Positions 41,777-52,405 of a DNA stretch of 64,000 nt are shown in pieces. The stretch is from Paraburkholderia sp. BCC1885 (GTDB taxonomy: Bacteria > Pseudomonadota > Gammaproteobacteria > Burkholderiales > Burkholderiaceae): the NCBI RefSeq assembly GCF_900996235.1, contig NZ_CAAJGM010000144.1, positions 1 to 64,000 of the forward strand, written 5' to 3'. The position numbers were made by a program, and so were the translations under genes. The notes beneath the pieces were generated by a model. It ran no database searches, had not been told where the DNA came from, and was given only the letters and a program-made list of their open reading frames with translations. The first letter of the stretch is position 1, and each line of letters opens with the position of its first letter.

Positions 41777-42745
41777 CGTACGAGGATGTTCGTCAGGTAC
41801 TTTTGTGATCCGCTCAAACCTTTTGTCCTGAACACATTGTCCGTGTGATGCCCGAAATATTTCGCCTAGCTTGGACTCGGCTGTTTGCGCACGTTCGCGG
41901 GCACCTTAGTCATTCTGGCGCGGCCCCTTATTTAGCGTTCGTCACCAAGGATGCCTCCACCCTCGCGCCCACCGGTTCGTTTGCTCGCGATCCGGTAGCG
42001 TACGAGAAATCAAACACACAGTGCGGACCGGTACGCCGCGCGCGATGCCCCTTCATCTTCAACACGGTAGCCACATCGAGACGGGTAGCTACGTGGGTAG
42101 CTAGCTGGGAATTTTAAGCACTTACACCATCTTAAGTACATGATATTAAATAGAAAATCACCCTATATTAACTTACCCACACATTAAGTGATCTCACTTC
42201 GCCCGGATCCAATCGCGTATTTCGATGAACATCAAGTGCCATATTCGTGGACTAGCCAATAAATCCCACCACGCCTGCCTCAATCGGCCGACGAGATGTC
42301 TCGCAAAGGGCTGGATGCCCTGCCCGGACGGTGGTCGGTGGGGGCCGCCCGGCGAAGCGCGAAATCCGTTCCGAAAGAACGTCCGCTTTCGAGAAGGGCG
42401 AACGCCTCACCTCGACCCATCCTCGTCCTTCGACTTGGCACGACGTCGACGGCGGGTCGAGGTACAGCGGCCATTCGAGCAGTCGAACCAGGCGGCAGGT
42501 TCTCGGCCTGAGTTGCCATTGGGACAGACCGGGTTCTACGTCAGCAATGAGGAGGATATTGGCGGACGAATACCGGCGCGGCAGCGGCTATTCCCGTCTC
42601 TCCGTCGAATGCAAGATCACTGAATGCACACCGCATCAAGCCGTGGCTGCAGTGCGGGCGCCAGCGCCAGGACGGCACATCGGCATATGTGGGCGCTGAA
42701 GCGCAGATGATCGCGTCAGCATCCGGTCGTGAGAAAAATGACGAT
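41777..42745. other. No supported gene
   Basis: Nearly 1 kb with only shadow frames. It includes a short AT-rich patch around 42115-42190, unusual for this genome, and a local repeat of GGGTAGCTA near 42080-42105. No RNA gene or mobile-element end was recognised. Confidence 0.4.
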
Positions 42746-43801
42746 TCAACCTCTTCCGCTAGACCAGGCGTTCTCGATCCGACGAACCACTGCATCAGCA
42801 AACTCGTGCGTAGACGCAGCTCCTTTCAGGTCGCGCGTACAGATATGGTCCGCGTTCAGTGTTTCAGTGATTGCGCCGCGCAATCGTTGGGCGAGGTCAC
42901 CTCTGCCGATGTGGTCAAGCATCAGGCCTGACGCAAGGAGCAAGGAGATGGGATTGGCCACGCCCTTGCCTGCGATGTCCGGCGCCGATCCATGCACGGC
43001 TTCAAATATCGCAGTGTCATTGCCGTAGTTCGCACCTGGAGCCATGCCCAGTCCGCCGACAAGACCCGCTAACTGGTCCGAGAGAATATCCCCGAACAGA
43101 TTGGTACAAAGCAGCATATCGAACTGCCACGGGTTCATCACCAACTGCAAGGCACAGGCATCGACGATCATGTCATTCATTTCCACACGGCCAGCGTACT
43201 CCCGCGCCACGTCTCTCGCGGCTTCCAGGAACAATCCGGTGAGTGCTTTGAGGATGTTGGCCTTATGGACAACAGTGATCTTCTTTCGTCCGTGCTTCAA
43301 GGCGTATTCAAAAGCGAATCTGGTGATTCTCGTGCATGCATCGCGTGTGTTAACACCTGTCGCGACCGCGACTGCTTTCGGATCGTTGCCGACAGGAACA
43401 TAGTACTCGTGTGCGACATAGAACCCGCCCAGATTCTCGCGTACGAGCACGAGGTCGATCTCGTCGTAGCGACCGGGAACGATGGTACGTACGGGCCTGA
43501 CGTTGGCAAAAAGCTGGAATTCTTCGCGAAGCCGGACGTTGGAAGAACGGAACCCCTCGCCGATCGGGGTCGTCAATGGACCTTTAAGGGCAAGCCTGTT
43601 CCCGCGAACGCTATCGAGTGTCGCGACTGGTAGCGGGTCGCCACTGTGGGTGACCCCGGCGATTCCGGCATGCTGCACGTCCCAAACGAATGGCGACCCT
43701 AAGGCGTCAAGAATGTGAACCGTGGCGTCAACCACTTCCGGCCCGATTCCGTCGCCGGGGATCAGCGTTGCGGGAATTTGTTGTCTCGTCGAACTTTCCA
43801 T
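42746..43801 (-). CDS. NAD-type isocitrate/isopropylmalate dehydrogenase
   Basis: A 351-residue beta-decarboxylating dehydrogenase. LIPGDGIGPEV opens the fold. The substrate-binding loop SSNVRLREEFQLFANVRPVRTI (with the Ser and three Arg residues) fits isocitrate more than isopropylmalate. ENLGGFYVAHE, VVHKANILKALTGLF, DACALQLVMNPWQFD and LFGDILSDQ supply the metal and catalytic residues. GSAPDIAGKGVANP is the cofactor region, of NAD type. ATG 43801 (MESSTRQQIP) is chosen. It is the last gene of a group with fabZ and an rpoD-like gene, so it is an additional rather than the housekeeping copy. Confidence 0.85.
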   Translation of the reverse strand: MESSTRQQIPATLIPGDGIGPEVVDATVHILDALGSPFVWDVQHAGIAGVTHSGDPLPVATLDSVRGNRLALKGPLTTPIGEGFRSSNVRLREEFQLFANVRPVRTIVPGRYDEIDLVLVRENLGGFYVAHEYYVPVGNDPKAVAVATGVNTRDACTRITRFAFEYALKHGRKKITVVHKANILKALTGLFLEAARDVAREYAGRVEMNDMIVDACALQLVMNPWQFDMLLCTNLFGDILSDQLAGLVGGLGMAPGANYGNDTAIFEAVHGSAPDIAGKGVANPISLLLASGLMLDHIGRGDLAQRLRGAITETLNADHICTRDLKGAASTHEFADAVVRRIENAWSSGRG

Positions 43802-43940
43802 GACTCTTCTTCCAGATCTAGATGGCGGCGACCCGCCAGGATGGGTGATGATTGTGGTCACAACTGGCGCGACGGAGTGCGTCCCGGGCATAGATCAGAA
43901 TCGCTATTTCACTATCGTGGCGCGCACGAATCACGCGAGG

Positions 43941-44396
43941 TCAATCCGCATGTCTGACCGTGCACATAAGAGTGGCTTCCGCTGCCACCGCGCCCTCCAC
44001 CTCCGCTCGCGCCATGAACTTCCAGATGCCGCGCATGTGGCGCTGGAACAAGACCATCAGGATGAGTTGGTCACCCGGCTCGACCACGCGCTTGAAGCGC
44101 GCATCGTCGATGCCAACGAAAAGATACTGCGCGCAGGCCGGATCGTGCGGCGCCTCCGAGAAGGTTAGCAACGCCGCTGCCTGCGCCAACGCTTCGAGAA
44201 CCAGCACACCCGGCATCACAGGGCGCTTCGGGAAGTGACCCGTGAAGTACGGCTCGTTGATGGACACGTTCTTCAGCGCCTTGATGCGCCTGTGCGGTTC
44301 GAGTTCGAGCACCCTGTCGACGAGCAGCAACGGATAGCGATGTGGCAGCAGCGTGAGAATCCTGTGAATGTCGAGATTGATCTTGTCGGTGCTCAT
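43941..44396 (-). CDS. fabZ: 3-hydroxyacyl-ACP dehydratase FabZ
   Basis: A 151-residue hot-dog-fold dehydratase of fatty acid synthesis. [14 protein letters not shown] and the active-site block [26 protein letters not shown] carry the catalytic His and Glu. Length is normal. ATG 44396 (MSTDKIN) is preferred over an upstream in-frame start. In Burkholderiales the housekeeping fabZ sits with lpxD/lpxA; this copy lies among an extra sigma factor and an extra isocitrate dehydrogenase, so it is probably a paralogue. Confidence 0.92.
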   Translation of the reverse strand: MSTDKINLDIHRILTLLPHRYPLLLVDRVLELEPHRRIKALKNVSINEPYFTGHFPKRPVMPGVLVLEALAQAAALLTFSEAPHDPACAQYLFVGIDDARFKRVVEPGDQLILMVLFQRHMRGIWKFMARAEVEGAVAAEATLMCTVRHAD

Positions 44397-44615
44397 GGTA
44401 TTTCGTCTCAGGTCGTTCACTGCGTGATGATGCCTGTCGATGCCAGCTCGCGTGGCTGGACAGGCTCAATATTCTCCCTCGGCCAGTCTGAAGGTTGCCT
44501 TGCTCCTCCGACGCAGCGGTGTTTCGTGGCCAGCCGTCGATCGCCGCTCGTCGTCCCTATGAGGTCTACGCCTGCATATGAAGCACGCTGCAGGGGCACG
44601 TACCTCCCCTGGTTT

Positions 44616-46721
44616 CTACTCCTCGTCCATGAACGACTTCAATCGTTCAGACCGGGCCGGGTGCCGCAGCTTGCGTAGTGCCTTGGCTTCAATCTGGCGG
44701 ATCCGCTCGCGCGTCAGGTCAAACTGCTCTCCGAGTTCCTCCAGGGTGTGATCCCTCCCGGTCTCGATACCGAATCGCAGGCGCAGAATCTTTGCTTCAC
44801 GCGGCGTCAACGTCGCGAGCGCCTCGCTGACGGCATCGCGTATGCTGGCGTGGAGCGCAGCCTCGTGGGGTAAAATGGCAGCGGAGTCCTTGATCAGGTC
44901 ACCTACGGACGTGTCCTCGTTTTCCCCGACGGGAGCGTCCAGGGAAACCGGCTCCCTGACGATTCGCAGCATTGCCCGAACCTTTTTTTCCTGCATCTCC
45001 ATCCGCTCGGCCAGCACGGCGGCGTTGGGTTCCCGTCCGGTCTCCTGCAGGATCTGGCGCGAGACCCGTTTCAGTTTGTTAAGCGACTCGATCATGTGGA
45101 CAGGGACACGGATCGTGCGCGCCTGATCCGCAATCGACCGGGTGACCGCCTGCCGGATCCACCAGGTCGCGTACGTGGAGAACTTGTAGCCACGACGGTA
45201 TTCAAACTTGTCAACAGCCCGCATCAGGCCGATATTGCCTTCCTGTATCAGATCGAGAAACAGCAGGCCGCGGTTTGTGTACCGCTTGGCGAGCGAGATC
45301 ACCAGCCGCAGATTCGCCTGGATCATTTCGCCTTTCGCGCGCAGCATTTTTGCTTCGCTCACGGTCATCGCGCGACAGACGTCCCTGAAGTCGTCAAGCG
45401 GCAGCACGACCCGTTTCTGCAGGGCAAGCAGTTTTTCCTGCTCCAACCTGATCGCGGGCAGATTTCGTTCCAGGATGTGACTGAACGGTTGCCCTGCTGC
45501 GATCAGTTGCTGCGGCCACGCCGCGTTGGTCTCGTTGCCCCGGAAATGCGCGACAAACATGTCGCGAGGCACGCCACACCGGTCAACCGCGATCCGGGCG
45601 ATTTCGCGCTCGATCGTTCTGACTTCGTCGGCCCACAGCCTCAATGCACCGCACAAACGTTCGATTGTGGGTACAGTGAAGCGGATCGTCATCAGTTCGG
45701 TCTCGATCGCCGCCTGTGCGGCGCGATAGCGCCCGGAAGCATAGCCCTCCGTCTCGTAGGCATCCCGCAATTGCTCGAACCAGTCCGCCACCGCCGCAAA
45801 CTTCGCAAGCGCGTCGCACTTCAGAGTCTCATTGCGCAGACTGGTCGACTCGGCTTCAGCGCCCTCGTCGTCTTCGTCGTCCGGATCCTCGGCGAAGACC
45901 GGATCGCCTTCGATGTTTTCCTCCGCAACCGCGGCAATGTCGTCTGTCTTCACTGCAGCCAGGTCGATCATGCCATCGACGAATTCGCCAATGGCCGTTT
46001 CACCGCTGGCGACGGCATCAGCGATCGCCAGTATGTCCGCAATCGTTGTCGGGCACGACGATATGGCGCGGATCATTTCGTTGCGGCCCTCTTCGATGCG
46101 TCGCGCCAGGGAAATTTCGCCCTGGCGGGTCAGGAGTTCAGTAGCGCCCATCTCGCGCATGTACATACGCACCGGATCAGTGGTACGGCCGAACTCCGCG
46201 TCCACGCTCGAGATTGCCGCCACAGCCTCTTCTTCAGCCTGCTCGTCGGACGAAACTGCGACCGCGTCGTGCATCGTCATCGACTCGGCGTCCGGCGCCT
46301 GCTCGAATACAGCGATACCCATGTCGCTGAAGGCCCTGATCACGTTCTCGATCGCGTCCGGTTGTGCAAGGTGGTCGGGCAGGCAATCGCTGATCTCTCT
46401 ACGGGTGACAAACCTACGGTCGCCACCCAGCTTGATCAACGCGCGCAGGCCCGCGCGGTCGTCGTCGACCTCTCCGGAGGACCCGTCGGCTCGTGTGGCA
46501 CCGGCGGCGCGCGCACGCGCGTTTGCCTTGGTCCAGCGTGAGCGTGCACCCGATGGAGCTGTCCCGACCGCAGCATTGGTGTCCGACGCGCCGTCCGATG
46601 TCGTGGAGCTCGCCGATTGCGCTCTGGATGCAGCCACGGCAGCCGTGCGTGAACTGTCCGCAACGTTGGTGTTTTCGGGCACCATGTCCAGTGTCTGCTG
46701 CTCCGCAGTCTTGTTCGTCAC
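44616..46721 (-). CDS. rpoD: RpoD-like sigma-70 factor (probable second copy)
   Basis: A 701-residue primary-type sigma factor. It has region 1.1 ([24 protein letters not shown]), region 1.2 ([22 protein letters not shown]), a long acidic non-conserved region, region 2 ([24 protein letters not shown]...[15 protein letters not shown]), region 3 and region 4.2 ([22 protein letters not shown]). GTG 46721 has AAGGAG about 8 bases upstream. It is longer than E. coli RpoD mainly through an Ala/Ser/Thr-rich N-terminus. Location beside fabZ and icd-type genes, not dnaG, suggests an alternative RpoD paralogue for special conditions. Confidence 0.9.
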   Translation of the reverse strand: MTNKTAEQQTLDMVPENTNVADSSRTAAVAASRAQSASSTTSDGASDTNAAVGTAPSGARSRWTKANARARAAGATRADGSSGEVDDDRAGLRALIKLGGDRRFVTRREISDCLPDHLAQPDAIENVIRAFSDMGIAVFEQAPDAESMTMHDAVAVSSDEQAEEEAVAAISSVDAEFGRTTDPVRMYMREMGATELLTRQGEISLARRIEEGRNEMIRAISSCPTTIADILAIADAVASGETAIGEFVDGMIDLAAVKTDDIAAVAEENIEGDPVFAEDPDDEDDEGAEAESTSLRNETLKCDALAKFAAVADWFEQLRDAYETEGYASGRYRAAQAAIETELMTIRFTVPTIERLCGALRLWADEVRTIEREIARIAVDRCGVPRDMFVAHFRGNETNAAWPQQLIAAGQPFSHILERNLPAIRLEQEKLLALQKRVVLPLDDFRDVCRAMTVSEAKMLRAKGEMIQANLRLVISLAKRYTNRGLLFLDLIQEGNIGLMRAVDKFEYRRGYKFSTYATWWIRQAVTRSIADQARTIRVPVHMIESLNKLKRVSRQILQETGREPNAAVLAERMEMQEKKVRAMLRIVREPVSLDAPVGENEDTSVGDLIKDSAAILPHEAALHASIRDAVSEALATLTPREAKILRLRFGIETGRDHTLEELGEQFDLTRERIRQIEAKALRKLRHPARSERLKSFMDEE

Positions 46722-46798
46722 GCCGTCGCTCCTTTTGCATATGACGTCAGGGTTAGCACGCAACACGCGCCGCAGCCTTATCGAGGTGAATAGCCATT

Positions 46799-47050
46799 TC
46801 AGAGGCGTGCGCCGTGCGCGCGGATCAGCTGAATCAGTTCTGATACTGGAATTCCGTGCCGGACCTCCTGTTCTGGGCCTGTCGCATGATGGTCGCTGAA
46901 ACGCTCATCGAACTCGACCCGCACGACGGTTCTGCCGTCGGGTGACGCCTGCAAAACAACGTCACGCTGTGCCTGCGCTTCCTCCCCAGAGGTGCTAACG
47001 GGGTTCGGTTGCAGGCGCAGGCGGATAACATCGCATGAAGTTGAATCCAT
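46799..47050 (-). CDS. Small hypothetical protein
   Basis: An 83-residue protein ([17 protein letters not shown]...[25 protein letters not shown]...[18 protein letters not shown]) with a strand-rich centre and a terminal helix. It lies upstream of and co-directional with the rpoD-like gene (77 bp). A perfect TGATAAT/ATTATCA palindrome is about 110 bp upstream of its ATG. No family recognised. Confidence 0.55.
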   Translation of the reverse strand: MDSTSCDVIRLRLQPNPVSTSGEEAQAQRDVVLQASPDGRTVVRVEFDERFSDHHATGPEQEVRHGIPVSELIQLIRAHGARL

Positions 47051-47161
47051 CTGGGTTTTCCCTGATCCGTTACTGTAGGTTGTGCCGCCCTGCCGGGCCG
47101 CGACAGGTTCATGCGGTGCCGCCAGGTTTGGCGCTCCCCCCCACTTCGCGTGCCGCTGACG

Positions 47162-47178
47162 TGATAATATCATTATCA
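47162..47178. promoter_or_regulatory. TGATAAT-N3-ATTATCA palindrome, site 1
   Basis: A perfect 7-bp inverted repeat around ATC in an AT-rich patch between the leftward gene at 47050 and the rightward maeB remnant at 47211. It is shared in form with sites at 53288 and 54793. The half-site resembles Fur-type GATAAT hexamers but the spacing differs from the classical Fur box. Confidence 0.6.
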
Positions 47179-47210
47179 TTGTCTGTGCATTTTGTTAACC
47201 CGGAGACGCC

Positions 47211-47700
47211 ATGCCAACCCCAGATCAGGGCAAGCCGCTCTCGACTATCACGAATTCCCGACTCCCGGGAAGATCGCGATCGCGCCGACCAAGCAAATGA
47301 TCAACCAGCGCGACCTCGCGCTGGCGTATTCCCCCGGTGTTGCATTCGCGTGCGAAGAGATCGTCGAGAACCCCTTGAATGCCGCGCGTTTCACGTCACG
47401 CAGCGACCTGGTCGGCGTTGTGACGAACGGTACCGCGGTGCTGGGTCTCGGCAACATCGGTCCGCTCGCGTCCAAGCCGATCATGGAGGACAAGGCGGTG
47501 CTGTTCAAGAAGTTGGCCGGCATCGATGCGATATCGAGCTGAACGGGTCCGATGCGCACAAGCTGGTCGAAATGATTGCCGCGCTCGAGCCGACCTTCGG
47601 CGGCATCAACCTCGAAGACATCAACGTGCCCGATTGCTTCATCGTCGAGCGCGAATACCGCAAACCCAATACGGCGCGATCTGAAGGGTCGATTTTTTAG
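47211..47700 (+). pseudogene. maeB: maeB malic enzyme fragment
   Basis: The start MPTPDQGK, then [59 protein letters not shown] and [15 protein letters not shown] are the N-terminal part of an NADP-dependent malic enzyme. The frame is broken near 47235 and again near 47535 (after AGIDA), where the next frame continues [41 protein letters not shown]. Homology stops at about 47680, leaving roughly 150 of the usual ~760 residues. It is clearly dead. Confidence 0.9.
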
Positions 47701-47991
47701 AATCGCCGCAATCAACATACGTTTTCACACGGCCTTATATGGACGTCCATTCTCGATCGAAAATGAGACATTCCCAACGCAAGCAGGGAACGGACTTGAA
47801 CAGCGTTTCCGTCGCCATGCGCGCGGCACTATTTGCGTGAATTGTTGAAAACAGATATCTCGGTTTCTGGGTGCGCAAGGCCATTGCGTTCAGAGCCTAT
47901 TTGTTTTCCGGTAGTGAAACGATTGGATGCTTTGCTGCAAATACCGATGTTCCCGTCGCAGTTAATTCTGAAGAGAACAAAAGGAGCTTCC

Positions 47992-48222
47992 ATGAGTCGA
48001 GTGAAAATGACGTCGTTCCTTGCAGCCAGCGCCGTGTCGATTTTTGCGCTGGTTACTAACACTGCAGGACAGACTGTAGAAACTCACATCGGCAAGGTTG
48101 AGCTGACCGAAGGAGTACCAGCCGACGCCACAGCCGTTCAAAAGCTCTTTGACGAATCCGACATCCAGCGTGCAATCTACGACGCTGCGCCGCCGACGAC
48201 CGGAAAAAGTCGAAGGACCTAG
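47992..48222 (+). pseudogene. Truncated DUF1254-type exported protein
   Basis: The ATG at 47992 has AGGAG 6 bases upstream. The product begins with a signal peptide (FLAASAVSIFALVTNTAGQ) and continues VETHIGKVELTEGVPADATAVQKLFDESDIQRAIY, which is the N-terminal start of DUF1254 proteins. These are normally ~450 residues; here the frame ends after 76. The rest of the gene is absent, so it is a 5' remnant whose expression signals may still work. Confidence 0.65.
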
Positions 48223-48670
48223 CCATACGAGAACCACGAGACTCCGATGCAAAAAGTATGCGTACTCGTTGCTTTGGCGATAACCGCATCAGGAGCAATA
48301 GCAAACCCGTCAGCCGCCGCTTTTCGGGGGCCCACAACATGAGCCGGTGCTTCCGGCTGCCGCTCGCCCTAAGGGGTTGCTCCGCCGATGATCCGCTGTT
48401 GCCACTGAACCTGCAGGCGCGGGCGTGTTTTGAACGGCCCGCAGCGGAAGAGTTGATCCGCTTTACTAAAGGGCCGTCCTTGGAGGCGTTGCGAAACTTG
48501 CCACTGTCGTCGGGGGTTCCTCTACGCGAGGCTGCGATCGACCTGCCCACTAGCCGTCGACTCGATCTAACTCAGCGATTGAACAGCGAATCGACAGGCT
48601 CATGAGGCGCGTTAAGGATAACGATGCACCTAACCGCGAATCGGCAATGGCATACCGTAATCGGCAACGG
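48223..48670. other. Remnant-rich stretch
   Basis: This contains a 31-codon ORF at 48247-48342 (MQKVCVLVALAITASGAIA...) that looks like the signal peptide of another exported protein cut short. After that only unassigned frames are seen up to the broken transposase. I see no intact gene. Confidence 0.45.
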
Positions 48671-49638
48671 CTAACTTGTCCGATAGCTCGGCATCGAGGT
48701 TGACGAAGCCCTCGAGATGGCCGGACAGATAGAGGTCTGCGCGGCAGTAGCCGGACGGATCAGACGCTTTGGCTTGCCCATCGCGCTCTTCGCAGAACTC
48801 GCAATCCTGCTGAGTTGCCCGTGATCGCCCCCGATGTTCGTCACCTCGTGTTCCACGATCAGATGGTGCTTCGTATCCACGGCGGTCTGCACGTTGTAGC
48901 CCACGGTGCCGGTTCTCTTGCCGCCGCTGGTCATGGAGCGGGAATCCGGGTCAGTCAGCGATAGCTGTCTGGTTGCGTCTTCAGTTGCTTTTTGATCTGC
49001 TCGAGCTCACGCATCCGCTGACGCAAGAGCGCGATCTTCTCGTACAGGCGCACAGTCTTCACATCGAAACCTGTCGGACTGGTCCGGTCTGCGTTTTCAA
49101 TCATGTCGAGATATCGCTGAATGCTTTCCTCGATCTGTCGCTGACGCTTGTCGATCTTGCCTGCGGTGTAGTTCCTATCACGGCTGTTCACTGCCTTGAA
49201 CTTGCTGCCGTCGATGGCTACCATGTCGCCGGATAGCAGCTTCAGTCCGCGACACAGTTCGACGAAACGACGATATACGTTGCGAATAGCCGGCCCGTTG
49301 TCGCGGCGAAAGTCGGCGATCCTCTTGAAGTCTAGCGCCGGACGTCCCGTCAGCCACATGAGCTCGACATTGCGTTGGCATTCGCGCTCAAGACGTCGGC
49401 TGGAGGGTACGCGGTTCAGATACCCGTAGATATGGATCTTGAGCATCACGCCCGGGTGGTAGGACGGGCGGCCCGTGATTGCTGGTGTAATGCCGTTGAA
49501 GCCGAGCGTCGTAAGGTCCAGTTCGTCTACAAAGACGTCTACGATCCTTACTGGGTTGTCTTGCCCGATGTAGTCATCGACACATTCAGGAAGTAGTGCG
49601 ACCTGCTTGCGGTCATCGCCTTCAACGAATCGCTTCAT
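48671..49638 (-). pseudogene. Broken IS1182-type transposase
   Basis: The N-terminal 227 codons (from 49638: PECVDDYIGQDNPVRIVDVFVDELD, GRPSYHPGVMLKIHIYGYLNR, ALDFKRIADFRRDN, VAIDGSKFKAVNSRDRNYT) match IS1182/IS5-like DDE transposases. After QPDSYR the frame hits TGA. One base over, the protein resumes LTDPDSRSM, KRTGTVGYNVQTAVDTKHHLIVEHEVTN. A further shift follows and the C-terminal third with the catalytic glutamate is missing. It is a decayed insertion sequence. Confidence 0.88.
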
Positions 49639-49777
49639 GAATCACCCGGTCACAATGCGTTGATTCAGCTTAGGCGATGAGCGCGTTTTCACACAGGCCC
49701 GGCCACTTTGAGACGTTCGACAACATCCGGATGACGTCGGATGAAGTTTGGCCAACAGCCGCCATTCATGCGCCTGG

Positions 49778-50119
49778 TCACACCTTCTTGACGAATTCCG
49801 ATTTCAGGCTCATAGCACCAAAGCCATCGATCTTGCAATCGATATCGTGGTCGCCGCTCACCAGCCGGATATTTTTTACCTTGGTGCCCATCTTGATCAC
49901 GCCAGCCGAACCCTTCAGTTTCAAGTCTTTGATGACAGTGACGGTATCCCCATCCTGCAAGACATTTCCGGTTGAATCGCGATAAACCCTGTCAACCGTT
50001 TCGGTCGGCACGGTGGCTTGTGCCGACCATTCATGCGCACACTCTGGGCAGATGTAGACGCCCCCATCTTCGTACGTGAACTCGGAATTGCATTTCGGAC
50101 AGGGAGGCAGTGCGCTCAT
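49778..50119 (-). CDS. PhnA/YjdM family zinc-ribbon protein
   Basis: A 113-residue protein with a zinc ribbon ([21 protein letters not shown]) and the compact beta domain characteristic of PhnA/YjdM ([59 protein letters not shown]). Despite the historical link to phosphonates, the E. coli protein is not needed for phosphonate breakdown and its role is unclear. The gene appears intact and monocistronic. Confidence 0.93.
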   Translation of the reverse strand: MSALPPCPKCNSEFTYEDGGVYICPECAHEWSAQATVPTETVDRVYRDSTGNVLQDGDTVTVIKDLKLKGSAGVIKMGTKVKNIRLVSGDHDIDCKIDGFGAMSLKSEFVKKV

Positions 50120-50894
50120 GTGTAATCCTTGGTGCCTGACGAAGGCAATAAAAGCGCGAAAGTATAGCGCTGTACGGTGACGTGCTTATCTTGCCACGCT
50201 CATGACGTCAACGTTGAGTATCCGCTTTCGGGCAGACACTAGCGCACCGGCGAAACGACCAACGCAAGCCTCGGCTACGCGACGCGACCTTAAGAGGTGC
50301 GCCCCGCGCGGACGTGTCACCGTCGACGCGGATAACGCGCCCCCCATGTCGCAGGGACACAAGCTACGGCCGCGCCGCACAATCTGCTAGCGCCTGTGCG
50401 TGAGCGTATCCCGCATTGAGCGTAACGACAACCACCCGTGGTGACGCGAGATTGGTCCGCATGCCACTGCTGAAGAAGCAGGATGCGTCCTCGCAGTATG
50501 CGATATCGCCGGCTCCCGCAAGTTATCCTGCGAAGCCGGCAGCACTTCGAATCAACTGGGACCTCAGAGGCCAGTCTGCGTGATGATCTGGTGACATGGC
50601 CAGATCCTCGCGCTGTTCACGAGATGGTCGCCCCACAACCACGCTCCCGAAAGGCGAAAGCTTCAGATAATGTGAGGAAACGGAGCAGTCGCGGTTTCAG
50701 CCCAAGTGGCGCATTTCGCAACACGCGTGGTCGTTGCGCCCCTGGTAACCATGCGTCGTCGTGAAAACTGCAGGATGCACGGCTTGCCGCCTCCCTCGAG
50801 AGGGGGGTGCCTGAAAGACCGATAGCATCGTGGAGTTACAACCTGATGCCGCGCTTCCCACGAGATTGCATTATTGACCTGGTGCAGGGGTAGC
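50120..50894. other. No supported gene
   Basis: 775 bp with short overlapping frames, none protein-like enough to call. GC content is typical. The part next to 50119 probably holds the phnA promoter. Confidence 0.4.
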
Positions 50895-51092
50895 TCAGGC
50901 AGTGTTTCGACGTGGACGCGCACCGACGGTGCTCTTTGTCTTGTAGGTGACGCCATGCTGCTCAAGGTATTCGCGAATCAGTTGCCGCACCACCTGTGAA
51001 GGCGTCAGGTCCTGCGCTGCGCACAGTTTTTCGAACGCTTCCTTCTTCACAGGATCGATTAAAATCGTGAGTCGAGCGCTTTTCGTTTCCAT
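50895..51092 (-). CDS. Ribbon-helix-helix protein
   Basis: A 65-residue protein whose core (ARLTILIDPVKKEAFEKLCAAQDLTPSQVVRQLIREYLEQHG) is a CopG/Arc-type ribbon-helix-helix DNA-binding domain: the strand RLTILID, then two helices. The basic tail KTKSTVGARPRRNTA may contact DNA. No toxin gene is adjacent, so it is probably a stand-alone regulator. Confidence 0.75.
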   Translation of the reverse strand: METKSARLTILIDPVKKEAFEKLCAAQDLTPSQVVRQLIREYLEQHGVTYKTKSTVGARPRRNTA

Positions 51093-51260
51093 GACGGGGT
51101 GCGATGTCCAAGTATGTTAATGCAATTATAATACACCATGCGGCCCCAGTCATTTTCGCGGTGCCAGAAGCATTCGTTCGGGGGCGATTCTCGTGCGTTT
51201 TTCTGTGCTCGGCCATTGGGCCGACGCAGAGCTGACAACACGCAACGCGGTGCCTGCGTC

Positions 51261-51488
51261 CTAAAGCTCCGCTCTGGCACGCAGGTAGTTCTGGCCGGCC
51301 GGGGTAATTGACACGGCGCTCCTCACGCTTGCCGGCGAGGAGACAAACCCTGCATTACGCAATTCCTGCGCGACCGACCAGATCAGGGCGGGGGCGTCGC
51401 GGCCATATCGCTGCTGGGCCAGACGTTCAAGTGCCCAAACGGCCGCATGTGTCAAAGTGCAGCCGGGAATGTCGCGTTCGGTTGTCAT
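51261..51488 (-). CDS. Small hypothetical protein
   Basis: A 75-residue protein with helices LTHAAVWALERLAQQRYGRDAPALIWSVAQEL and a C-terminal ITPAGQNYLRARAEL that recalls the end of winged-helix domains. A DNA-binding role is possible but unproven. It is co-directional with the spermidine-synthase-like gene upstream (86 bp). Confidence 0.5.
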   Translation of the reverse strand: MTTERDIPGCTLTHAAVWALERLAQQRYGRDAPALIWSVAQELRNAGFVSSPASVRSAVSITPAGQNYLRARAEL

Positions 51489-51574
51489 CTTCCTACCTCA
51501 AGAGTGCGCTCACTCAGATAGCCTGCGCAGATGTAAGGGTCGCGCCCCGCGCCCGGGACAGACGGGTTCGCCAA

Positions 51575-52345
51575 TCAAGCCTGGCCATATCGGTTCCAGT
51601 TAAATTTCTTGCCGTACTCGATGCGCGTGGCCGTGGCATGAAGATTCACCGTGTGTCTCGGGGCGAGCGCGCGCGCCCGGTCAAGCATGACTGCAAAGGA
51701 CGGCAGTCCGTCCGTTCCTTTCCATGCGAAAACAGTGATGTTGTGATCGCTACCTTCGGACGGCGCCAGGGTCACTGCACCCGCGAAAACGTCCCTGAGC
51801 AGGCGTAGGTAACGATGGAAATCCGGCTCGTCCGTCACAAGGTTGACCACCAGCACCCCGTCATCGCTCAACCGGCGGCGGCAAGCCTCGTAGAACGTCT
51901 GGCTGCCTAGCTCGGGAGGCAGGCCCTCGGCGTTAAAGCCATCGACCAGCAGCACATCGGGTCGGTGGTCCGGAACGGTGACGTACTGCGCACCATCTGC
52001 GCAAACCACCCTGAAACGTTCGTCATCGCGCGGCACGTGAAACTGGTCGCGCAGCGCGATCACCTCCGGATTGATTTCGACCGCAGTAATGGTGGTGTCA
52101 GGCAAGTGGCGGTAGCAGTATTTCGCCAGTGAGCCGCCACCCAGACCGATCATCGAAATGCGGCGCGGGGACGGTCTGAACAGCAGGAAACCCATCATGG
52201 TCCGCGTGTAGCCCAGCGCAAGGGCGCAGGGATCGCGCCGCAACATGGTGCTCTGGACCCCGCGCGCATCAAAATACAGTGAGACAACCTGCTCGTTCTG
52301 GATGACCAGCGGCCTGTTCAGATTTCTCTTTCTTTTCCTGGGCAT
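51575..52345 (-). CDS. Spermidine-synthase-like protein A
   Basis: A 256-residue Rossmann-type protein of the spermidine synthase/SAM-methyltransferase superfamily. The nucleotide loop is MIGLGGGSLAKYCYRHLP, the acidic strand ITAVEINPEVIALRD and the catalytic-region strand DVLLVDGFNAEGLP. The aminopropyl-acceptor motif of true SpeE is altered, so a polyamine product cannot be assumed. It is paralogous to the protein at 55134. It follows the HPr-like gene by 60 bp. Confidence 0.78.
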   Translation of the reverse strand: MPRKRKRNLNRPLVIQNEQVVSLYFDARGVQSTMLRRDPCALALGYTRTMMGFLLFRPSPRRISMIGLGGGSLAKYCYRHLPDTTITAVEINPEVIALRDQFHVPRDDERFRVVCADGAQYVTVPDHRPDVLLVDGFNAEGLPPELGSQTFYEACRRRLSDDGVLVVNLVTDEPDFHRYLRLLRDVFAGAVTLAPSEGSDHNITVFAWKGTDGLPSFAVMLDRARALAPRHTVNLHATATRIEYGKKFNWNRYGQA

Positions 52346-52405
52346 GATCGAATGTGAGTCGTTGCGCGGCCGGTTTTCGGGTGCGGAGGTCTTGCATGGG
52401 TCAGA

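Noticed and set aside
42225..42623. Plus-strand 132-codon ORF
   Set aside because: No domain, biased composition and equally long frames on the other strand; treated as noncoding.
45096..46541. A 481-codon plus-strand frame opposite the sigma factor gene
   Set aside because: Antisense shadow of the rpoD-like gene; no family features.
47162..47178. Classical Fur box
   Set aside because: The half-sites are Fur-like, but the 3-bp spacing does not reproduce the 19-bp GATAAT triple hexamer or the 7-1-7 form, so no specific regulator is assigned.
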